A DNA stretch of 26,895 nucleotides, taken from the NCBI GenBank assembly GCA_026398575.1, contig JAPLSP010000302.1, positions 1 through 26,895 on the forward strand. Reading direction: 5' to 3'. Positions 7,776 to 14,898 of this stretch are shown in pieces (position 1 is the first letter of the stretch; every line of letters starts with the position of its first letter). A program made the translations under genes and the position numbers. The notes under the pieces were generated by a model. It was not told the DNA's origin. It worked only from the letters and a program-made list of their open reading frames with translations, and did no database searches. This stretch comes from Candidatus Sumerlaeota bacterium (GTDB lineage Bacteria; Sumerlaeota; Sumerlaeia; JADFCT01).

Positions 7776-10220
7776 ATGAACACACACAGCCAGTTCAGGG
7801 AAACATTCCCGCAATACGCATTCAGCGCCATTGGATTGCTCGCCTTCGTTGTCGCTTTGGCGGCATTCGCCCCCGCGCAGGGCATTCTGCAACTGCATGA
7901 ACCCGGAGCAAACGTTGGCGCCGGGCCCCAACCAGCCATCGAGATACTTCCGGCGCCTGTTCCGATTCCCGACGGTCGCCGCCTTCCGCCCCATCCCGTT
8001 CCCTGGCGTCCCTGGCCGGGGCCGGTTCCTGTCTTGCCGGCGGACTTGACCAGTCTTGAAGTCAATGTCCAGATTGACGGCATGACCGCGACCACCGCGC
8101 TGGATCAAACCTTCCGCAATCCATTCCAACGCCGGCTGGAGGGAACGTATCTCTTCCCGCTGCCGGCCAACGCCGTGATCCGCGACATGAGCCTCTATAT
8201 TGACGGCAAGCCGGTCAAGTGCGAGGTCGTCGAGGCCGACAAAGCGCGCGCGATTTACGAGGAGATCGTCCGCCGCGCGCGCGACCCGGCGCTGCTTGAA
8301 TACGTCGGGCGCGATCTGGTGAAGTTGCGCATCTTCCCCGTCGAGCCTGGCCAGACGCGGCGCGTCAAGTTCCAATACAGCCAGATTCTCAAGCGCGACT
8401 TCGGCCTCACGGAATATTCCTATCCCCTGCTGACGCAACAGCAGGCCGCGCAGCCGATCTGGAGTTTCACGCTGACCGGTTCCATTCATTCCGACAAGCC
8501 CATCACCGCCGTCAACTCGCCGACGCATGACATCGAATTCAAGCGCAAGGACGACAAGAACTTCACCTTCGGCTTCGAGAAAGAAAACTTTCAGCCTGCC
8601 GCCAATCTAAAAATGTATTATGGGATTTCCGACAAGGAATTCGGCGCGGGCCTCGTTGCTTATCGGATTAAAAGCGAAGACGGCTACTTCATGCTGATGA
8701 TCGCGCCGCGCGGGAAAGACGAGAAGGCCAAACGCATCCCGAAGGATGTGACCTTCGTCTTCGACACCTCCGGCTCGATGGCGGGCGACAACATCGAACA
8801 GGCCCGGCGGGCGCTTCAGTATTGCCTCAACTCGTTGCACGAAGAGGACCGATTCAACATCATCCGGTTCAGCACCGAAAGCGAACCGTTCGCCAAAGGG
8901 CTGGTTCCCGCGTCGAAGGACAAGATCAAAGAAGCGCTCGGATTCGTTAAGAGCATCGAGGCGCGCGGCGGCACCGCGATCAACGACGCCTTGATGGAAG
9001 CGCTCAGCGCCAAAGGCTCGAAGGAACGCCCGCACCTGATCGTCTTCCTGACCGACGGCAAACCGACAGTTGGCGAGGTCAACACCAACGCCATTCTGAA
9101 GAATATCGCCGCGAAGAACGAGAACAAGCCGCGGATATTCGTTTTCGGCGTCGGCAATTCGGTCAACACGCTCCTGCTCGACAAGATCAGCGACGAGCAT
9201 GGCGGCGTCACGGATTATATCGGGCCCAAGGAAGACATAGAAGTTAAAGTTTCAAATTTCTTCACGAAGGTCTCCGATCCGATCCTCATGAATCTGGCGC
9301 TCGATTTCGGCTCGATCAAATCCTCGAAGGCGTATCCCAAAGCGCTGCCGGACCTTTTCGCCGGCGGGCAAATCACCTTGATTGGCCGCTATCAAGGCGC
9401 CGGCAAAGCGGACTTGGTTCTCTCCGGCTTGCAAGGCGGCGATAAGAAGGTGTTCGAATATGCCGTGGACTTTCCCGAGGAGGCCACGGACGCCGACTTC
9501 CTGCCGCGCCTGTGGGCTATCCGCCGCGTCGGAAATCTGGTGGATGAGATTCGCAAGAACGGCGAAGAAAAAGAATTGAAGGATGAGGTTATCGCGCTGG
9601 GGAAGAAATACGCGATTGCCACGCCCTATACTTCGATGCTGGTGCTCGAAGATGGCGCCATGCCACCAGGCGCCGCGCAATGGGGAATGCGTGACGGACG
9701 CCGCGCGGAAGCAGGCCGCGGCGGCGGCGCGGCGCCAGGGGCGCCAGCCAATACGGGACCGATTCCTGCGGATTGGGAACCACTGCCAATCACTATCCCC
9801 AGGCCGTTGTTTATCGGCACGCCCAAAAACATCCGCGGCAATTTCGCGTCGCCTGCCGAAGAAAAAGCCGCCGCTTCCGCCGCGAGCGAAGCGCTCAAAG
9901 CCGACAGCGGCGCAACGGGAGTCGCCATCGCCCGTGCGACAAAGCAGATGAAGGATACCGATCGCGTCACGGTATCAGGGACGGAAGGCTCCCCCGAAGT
10001 GCGCCAGATCGCCGGCCGCACTTTCTATTTGATCAACGCCTGCTGGACCGACAGCGAGTACGACGGCAAAGCCGCGACGATCAATGTCGTCTATGACACG
10101 GATGAATACAAAGCATTGCTGAAAAAAGGCGGCGACATAACAAAGTTCCTGGCATTGGGATTCAATGTCATCTTCAAGTATGATGGGAAGTGGTATAAGA
10201 TCACAGAGCCGAAGCAATAA
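7776..10220 (+). CDS. Secreted VIT and vWA domain protein, paralog 1
   Basis: 814-residue exported protein. The start is ATG 7776, with GGGAGG 9 nt upstream (7761-7766). A hydrophobic signal segment (about residues 16-34) ends near APAQG. A VIT domain (about 88-200, with LDQTFRNPFQRRLEGTYLFP and ADKARAIYEEIVRRARDP) is followed by a vWA domain (about 320-500) with an intact MIDAS: DTSGS, the Thr of ARGGTAINDA, and LTDGKPT. This is the inter-alpha-trypsin-inhibitor heavy-chain-like arrangement. A Gly/Ala/Pro linker leads to a C-terminal domain of about 70 residues (from AGRTFYLINACW to GKWYKI) shared with paralog 2. These proteins probably bind ligands in a metal-dependent way in the periplasm or at the surface; the partner is unknown. 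It follows the ECF sigma/anti-sigma operon. Confidence 0.93.
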   Translation: MNTHSQFRETFPQYAFSAIGLLAFVVALAAFAPAQGILQLHEPGANVGAGPQPAIEILPAPVPIPDGRRLPPHPVPWRPWPGPVPVLPADLTSLEVNVQIDGMTATTALDQTFRNPFQRRLEGTYLFPLPANAVIRDMSLYIDGKPVKCEVVEADKARAIYEEIVRRARDPALLEYVGRDLVKLRIFPVEPGQTRRVKFQYSQILKRDFGLTEYSYPLLTQQQAAQPIWSFTLTGSIHSDKPITAVNSPTHDIEFKRKDDKNFTFGFEKENFQPAANLKMYYGISDKEFGAGLVAYRIKSEDGYFMLMIAPRGKDEKAKRIPKDVTFVFDTSGSMAGDNIEQARRALQYCLNSLHEEDRFNIIRFSTESEPFAKGLVPASKDKIKEALGFVKSIEARGGTAINDALMEALSAKGSKERPHLIVFLTDGKPTVGEVNTNAILKNIAAKNENKPRIFVFGVGNSVNTLLLDKISDEHGGVTDYIGPKEDIEVKVSNFFTKVSDPILMNLALDFGSIKSSKAYPKALPDLFAGGQITLIGRYQGAGKADLVLSGLQGGDKKVFEYAVDFPEEATDADFLPRLWAIRRVGNLVDEIRKNGEEKELKDEVIALGKKYAIATPYTSMLVLEDGAMPPGAAQWGMRDGRRAEAGRGGGAAPGAPANTGPIPADWEPLPITIPRPLFIGTPKNIRGNFASPAEEKAAASAASEALKADSGATGVAIARATKQMKDTDRVTVSGTEGSPEVRQIAGRTFYLINACWTDSEYDGKAATINVVYDTDEYKALLKKGGDITKFLALGFNVIFKYDGKWYKITEPKQ

Positions 10221-10231
10221 GGCCATCAACA

Positions 10232-11338
10232 ATGTGTTCACGAGCTTTCATTGTTTTCGTCGTGCTGCATCTGCTGGCATCGCCAACAAGCCGTGCCTCA
10301 CAGGTTACGTTCCTTCCACTCGGAGAGGCAATCAGCGCTGATACTGTTATTTTCGAAGCGACAGTTGGGGAGATCAACGACAAGCAGGAAAAGAAATATG
10401 CAAAACGCTCTATCTCTATTACCTCTGCTGTAATCATAGCCGGAGAAGCGCCTAGCACTTTGACAAAAGTGCTGCATAATAGGATTATTCCTCTCATCTG
10501 GGATAAAGATGGCAAAGTAATTGGGCATGAATCGCCAATTCTAAAAGCCTCCGGCCATGAATTCAGCCTTCAACCCGGCGAGCGATGTCTTTTCTATGCT
10601 GATCGCCAGGATATGAACAAGGATGAGTGGCTTGTCTTTCGCATTGACCCGATCAGCGCCAAACCTAACTTGATGAGAATTATCAATCAGAGAACGCGCT
10701 CAATTTCTCAATTATCTGCCCCAACAAGCGCATCAAAAGCTGCCGCAATGCCGACCGCAGATGCCAATTTGATTGTTGCTACAAACATTGCTCGTAAGTA
10801 TTACCAATGCGAACCTACGCTAACTTCCTGCACGCAGCATCGCGCAATACTCGCAACATTTGCACGCAATCACGATATGGGAAATGTTCGGACTCTTTTG
10901 CTGAAGGAGGAAGGCTTCTATCCTTTGAGCATGGTATCCAATGAAAGGACCATGACGGCTGTAGTCAATAAAAAAGATTGCCCTCCCGAAGACATTGCAT
11001 TGTTGTTCTCGGAAGAGACATTTCAAAACCTCGCGGGATATGGCAATCTATTCACATTGAATGCTTTTGCTCCAAGCAAGTCCGAGGAAGTGGACTATCC
11101 TAGCAAAGTACTCCCTGTTGCAGCTAAGCATGTATTCTCACAATATTCGATAATAGATAAGAACCAGTGGAAAGAAATGTACTACACTTTGAAGCCATTG
11201 GTGGTGGTCCGCTATCACTTCAAAACTAATGTGAAGATCACCGGACTCGGGGGATTCATCACTGATTGCTCGGTCTATATGGAACCGTGTGGCTTGGTAG
11301 TCTGTCACGTTGCAGACGGCACGAAATATGTGGACTAA
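10232..11338 (+). CDS. Secreted hypothetical protein, AT-rich orphan
   Basis: 368-residue protein I do not recognise. An N-terminal signal peptide is visible (AFIVFVVLHLLASPTSRAS), so it is probably exported. The mature part has several Cys residues, in pairs around CEPTLTSC and toward the C-terminus (DCSVYMEPCGLVVC), compatible with disulfides. Base composition is clearly lower in GC than the genes on either side; a sampled 60-nt block at 10381-10440 has 25 G/C. TAAGG at 10218-10222 lies 9 nt before the ATG. It starts 11 nt after paralog 1 and ends 15 nt before paralog 2, so it is probably co-transcribed with both VIT-vWA genes. The unlike composition suggests later acquisition. A partner role with the vWA proteins is inference only. 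Confidence 0.75.
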   Translation: MCSRAFIVFVVLHLLASPTSRASQVTFLPLGEAISADTVIFEATVGEINDKQEKKYAKRSISITSAVIIAGEAPSTLTKVLHNRIIPLIWDKDGKVIGHESPILKASGHEFSLQPGERCLFYADRQDMNKDEWLVFRIDPISAKPNLMRIINQRTRSISQLSAPTSASKAAAMPTADANLIVATNIARKYYQCEPTLTSCTQHRAILATFARNHDMGNVRTLLLKEEGFYPLSMVSNERTMTAVVNKKDCPPEDIALLFSEETFQNLAGYGNLFTLNAFAPSKSEEVDYPSKVLPVAAKHVFSQYSIIDKNQWKEMYYTLKPLVVVRYHFKTNVKITGLGGFITDCSVYMEPCGLVVCHVADGTKYVD

Positions 11339-11353
11339 TATAAGGAGACGCTT

Positions 11354-13882
11354 ATGAAACGCAATGATTTGATCAAAAATATTCGGATTATCTTCGCAAC
11401 AATAGCAATGCTTGTATTGCTGTTGCCCAATAGCTTATTTGCCCAAGGCATCCTGCAACTGCACGAGCCGGGAGAGAAGATTTCGGCGGACGCGGCCAGG
11501 ATCACTATTGAAATCGCGCCCGTTCCGATTCCTCTACCTCCCGATCATCGCCGCATCCTGCCTCCGCCTCCACCGCGTCCGTGGCCGGCGCCGGTTCCTT
11601 ATCAAGCGGCCGATCTGACCAGCCTCGAAGTGGACGTGCAGATTGATGGGATGACCGCCACAACGGCGATTGATCAGACTTTTCGCAATCCTTTCAGCCG
11701 GCGCCTGGAAGGAACGTATCTTTTCCCGCTGCCGACGAACGCCGTCCTGCGCGACTTGAGCCTTTATATTGACGGCAAGCCGGTCAAGTGCGAGGTCGTC
11801 GAGGCGGACAAGGCGCGGGCAATTTATGAAGACATCGTGCGGCGGGCGCGCGATCCGGCGCTGTTGGAATACGTCGGACGCGACCTCGTGCGGCTGCGCA
11901 TCTTCCCCATCGAGGCCGGACAGACGCGCCGCGTAAAATTCCAGTACAGCCAGGTCCTGAAGCGCGACTTCGGCCTGACGGAATACGCCTATCCGCTGCT
12001 GACGCGCGATCAGGCGATGCAGCACATCGGCAGTTTCGCGATCAAGGGAACCATCCATTCGGACAAGCCGATCACCACGATCAACTCCCCCACCCACGAC
12101 ATCGAATTCAAACGCAAGGACGATAAGACCGCCACCTTCGGCTTCGAGAAGGAAAATTTCCAGGCAGCGGCGAACTTGAAAATCTTCTTCGGCGTTTCGG
12201 AAAAAGAAATGGGCGCCAGCGTCGTCGTTTATCGCGTCAAGGGCGAGGACGGCTACTACATGCTGATGATCGCGCCGCGCGCCGCGAGCGACAAGGAAAA
12301 GCGCAAGGCGATCCCCAAAGACGTGACCTTCGTGTTCGACACGTCCGGTTCGATGGCGGGCGACAATATCGAGCAGGCCCGCCGCGCGCTGGCATTCTGC
12401 CTCAACTCGCTGCGCGAGCAAGACCGGTTCAATATCATCCGATTCAGCACGGAAACGGAGCCATTCGCCAAGGAACTCGTTCCCGCCACCAAGGGCAAGA
12501 TCAAAGAGGCGCAGGAGTTCGTCAAAGGAATCGAGGCGCGCGGCGGCACGGCGATCAACGACGCCCTCATGCAGGCGCTCGATTCCAAAGGCTCGAAAGA
12601 GCGCCCGCATCTGATCGTTTTCATGACGGATGGCAAGCCAACCGTCGGCGAATGCGGCACGGACGCGATTTTGAAAAACATCGTATCGAAAAACGAGAAC
12701 AAGGCGCGCGTTTTCGTTTTCGGCGTCGGCAATACGGTCAACACGCAACTGCTCGACAAGATGAGCGACGAAAACGGCGGCGTCACGGATTATATCGGCC
12801 CCAAAGAAGACATCGAGGTCAAGGTCTCCAATTTCTTCAGCAAGGTTTCCGATCCCATCCTGACGGGACTGGAGCTGGACTATGGCGCGATCAAGCCGTC
12901 GAAATCCTATCCCAAGTCGCTGCCCGATCTCTTCGCCGGCGGGCAGGTCACGATCCTGGGGCGCTATCAGGGAGCGGGCAAGGCCGACATCGTCTTGAAG
13001 GGATCGCAGGCGGGCGAGAAGAAGGTATTCGAGTATGCGCTAGAGTTCCCGGAAGAAGCCTCGAACGCCGATTTCCTGCCGCGTCTCTGGGCGATCCGGC
13101 GCGTCGGGCATCTGGTGGACGAGATCCGCAAGAACGGCGAATCGAAGGAGTTGAAGGATGAGGTCGTCGCGCTGGGGAAGAAATACGCCATCGCCACGCC
13201 TTATACTTCGATGCTTGTTTTGGAAGACGGCGCCGCGCCCGCGCTGGCGGCAGCGCGGCCGGGAGAGACAATCGTGACATATCATGGAACGAAGGCCACA
13301 GGAGCAGCGGAAGGTAAAGCGGCATTCTTTTATGATCCCATTGGCGGCCCGGTCTCGAACGGCGAAATTGCCAGAAGGACGCCTGGCGTTTCCGGCGGAT
13401 CAATGCCATCCGACAACAAGAGAGAAGCGCCTGCCGCTTCCCGTTCGCGCCTCTCTGTTGGCGACAAAGATCGTTCCACCGCCTATCTCAGTCCCTACTA
13501 TTCCGGAGATACCCGAACAAAAGATCCGAGCGACTTCGCGCCATTCCCCGCGGCCATGAAAGCCGAAAGCGGCGCGGACGCGGTGGCCATGGCGCGCATC
13601 ACGCGCGAGATGAAAGAAACCGAGAGCCTCTCGAAAAGCGGTAGTAAAGAGCAGGCCGATGCGCAGCAGGTGGCCGGGCGGACGTTCTATCTGAAGGACG
13701 GCGTCTGGACCGACAGCGAATACGACGGCAAGGCCGAGGCGGTGAAGATCGCCTCCATGTCGGATGAATATTTCGCGCTGCTGAAGAAAGGCGGCGACAT
13801 CGGCCGCTTCCTGTCGGTGGGGACGAAGGTAATCTTCCGGTTCGAAGGCAAGTGGTATCAGATCACGGACGCTGTAAAATAG
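11354..13882 (+). CDS. Secreted VIT and vWA domain protein, paralog 2
   Basis: 842-residue paralog of the gene at 7776, near-identical in order and motif content. TAAGGAG (11341-11347) lies 6 nt before the ATG. The signal peptide (IRIIFATIAMLVLLLPNSLFA) is followed by the same mature start, QGILQLHEPG. The VIT domain spans about residues 85-200. The vWA domain, about 320-500, has DTSGS, ARGGTAINDA and MTDGKPT, so its MIDAS is intact. The linker (about 640-770) is longer than in paralog 1 and of different sequence, rich in Ser, Pro and charged residues. The shared C-terminal domain (AGRTFYLKDGVWTDSEYDG to GKWYQI) closes the protein. The two genes arose by duplication, and most divergence is in the linker and signal peptide. 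Likely envelope function; no enzymatic role is suggested. Confidence 0.93.
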   Translation: MKRNDLIKNIRIIFATIAMLVLLLPNSLFAQGILQLHEPGEKISADAARITIEIAPVPIPLPPDHRRILPPPPPRPWPAPVPYQAADLTSLEVDVQIDGMTATTAIDQTFRNPFSRRLEGTYLFPLPTNAVLRDLSLYIDGKPVKCEVVEADKARAIYEDIVRRARDPALLEYVGRDLVRLRIFPIEAGQTRRVKFQYSQVLKRDFGLTEYAYPLLTRDQAMQHIGSFAIKGTIHSDKPITTINSPTHDIEFKRKDDKTATFGFEKENFQAAANLKIFFGVSEKEMGASVVVYRVKGEDGYYMLMIAPRAASDKEKRKAIPKDVTFVFDTSGSMAGDNIEQARRALAFCLNSLREQDRFNIIRFSTETEPFAKELVPATKGKIKEAQEFVKGIEARGGTAINDALMQALDSKGSKERPHLIVFMTDGKPTVGECGTDAILKNIVSKNENKARVFVFGVGNTVNTQLLDKMSDENGGVTDYIGPKEDIEVKVSNFFSKVSDPILTGLELDYGAIKPSKSYPKSLPDLFAGGQVTILGRYQGAGKADIVLKGSQAGEKKVFEYALEFPEEASNADFLPRLWAIRRVGHLVDEIRKNGESKELKDEVVALGKKYAIATPYTSMLVLEDGAAPALAAARPGETIVTYHGTKATGAAEGKAAFFYDPIGGPVSNGEIARRTPGVSGGSMPSDNKREAPAASRSRLSVGDKDRSTAYLSPYYSGDTRTKDPSDFAPFPAAMKAESGADAVAMARITREMKETESLSKSGSKEQADAQQVAGRTFYLKDGVWTDSEYDGKAEAVKIASMSDEYFALLKKGGDIGRFLSVGTKVIFRFEGKWYQITDAVK

Positions 13883-13888
13883 AACCGC

Positions 13889-14010
13889 TGTAACCCTTCA
13901 GCGATGTGCCGTAGGCCGCTCGATCCGAGAGCGGCTCGGGGAATTCCAAAGCATTCGAATCTGGCCGCTCTCGGATCGAGCGGCCTACTGCGCATCGCTA
14001 AAGGGTTACA
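13889..14010. repeat. Large inverted repeat between convergent genes
   Basis: Arms 13889-13935 and 13964-14010 are complementary at 44 of 47 positions, around a 28-nt loop. The core is GTAGGCCGCTCGATCCGAGA. It fills nearly all the space between the stop of paralog 2 (13882) and the stop of the minus-strand gene (14014), so it could end transcription from both sides, though no T-run follows. It could equally be an intergenic repeat element. Confidence 0.85.
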
Positions 14011-14013
14011 AAG

Positions 14014-14763
14014 CTAGAAGTGCGATTCATCGTGCGCATGGAAGTGGATAAGCGAATCCCAACAGGCCGGCGAACAGCGGGACTTCAGCGCGGTGATGAT
14101 AATCTCTTCGCAGGCAAGAAGCGGCACGCGCGAGGTATCGAGGCATAGGTCATAATCGCGCACGTTATTGACGTCGGCATTAAAGACATTCCGGATGAAG
14201 CTGCGCCGTTGCTCGTCCACTTCATGGACTTTTTTCTTCGCTTCTTCCTCCGGCACATTATCGTATTCCATCACCCTGCGAATGCGAAACTCCACAGGCG
14301 CATAGAACCGCACGCGCAGACTGGCGTGTTCGCCAAGGACGCGGCAGGCGCCCCGCCCCAGGAAGATCGCCCGTCCATGCTCGGCAATGATCGTGATGGC
14401 GCGCGCCAGCCGGACGGAATATTCTTTTTTGTCTATCACGCGTCCCGTCAAAAGCCCCAGGATGCGATTCTCGATGCTTGATTGCATCGCCTCGTCCAGC
14501 GTGTCCACCACGCGCCGCTCGAGCATGGCGTCTTCGGCGATGGCGTCAATGATCGAGATGCCAAAAATATCCATGTGAAGATTTTCGCTCAGCGCTTTGG
14601 CAATGGTACGGCCACCGGCGCCGATCTCGCGCGATATGGTTATCACGGGACAGGCGACGCCTCCCTCCCCTTTGCCTTTCCCATGTTTCCTGCACAGCAC
14701 GGCATTGATGCGGTCCCACTGGTGAATCTGCCGCTCGACGAGCTTGCTTTTGACATCGGACAT
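14014..14763 (-). CDS. Cytidylate-kinase-like P-loop protein
   Basis: 249-residue protein of the cytidylate-kinase-like family (Cytidylate_kin_2 type), whose true substrate is generally not known. A glycine-rich P-loop (ISREIGAGGRTIAKAL) is at about residues 43-58, followed by a helical lid region and a FLGRGACRVL segment typical of the family. The start is taken as the ATG at 14763 because AGGTGG lies 10 nt upstream on the minus strand. A longer open frame reaches 14856, but its extra codons are read from a 10-bp tandem repeat and give a Cys/Ser/Val-rich sequence unlike a protein N-terminus. It lies 135 bp after pilB on the same strand and may share its transcript. Nucleoside monophosphate kinase activity is a family-based guess. 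Confidence 0.82.
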   Translation of the reverse strand: MSDVKSKLVERQIHQWDRINAVLCRKHGKGKGEGGVACPVITISREIGAGGRTIAKALSENLHMDIFGISIIDAIAEDAMLERRVVDTLDEAMQSSIENRILGLLTGRVIDKKEYSVRLARAITIIAEHGRAIFLGRGACRVLGEHASLRVRFYAPVEFRIRRVMEYDNVPEEEAKKKVHEVDEQRRSFIRNVFNADVNNVRDYDLCLDTSRVPLLACEEIIITALKSRCSPACWDSLIHFHAHDESHF

Positions 14764-14790
14764 CGCTGGATCACCACCTTTCATGCAAGC

Positions 14791-14860
14791 TGGCACGGAC
14801 TTGCACGGACTGACACAGACTTGCACGGACTGGCACGGACTCACACAGACCGACACGGAC
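14791..14860 (-). repeat. 10-bp tandem repeat, seven units
   Basis: Seven exact-length 10-bp units lie in register: TGGCACGGAC, TTGCACGGAC, TGACACAGAC, TTGCACGGAC, TGGCACGGAC, TCACACAGAC, CGACACGGAC (plus strand). A weaker 30-bp pattern appears because every third unit ends in CAGAC. It lies in the pilB to kinase-like gap, upstream of the kinase-like gene's Shine-Dalgarno. Confidence 0.9.
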
Positions 14861-14898
14861 TCAAATTGCTGCGGTTTTCTGTCTCCTGTCTTCTGCGT

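Noticed and set aside
11534..12748. Minus-strand open frame opposite the second VIT-vWA gene
   Set aside because: A matching shadow occurs opposite the first paralog; both simply mirror the duplicated plus-strand genes.
14764..14856. Extended N-terminus of the kinase-like protein
   Set aside because: It is translated from the 10-bp tandem repeat, and a good Shine-Dalgarno precedes the ATG at 14763.
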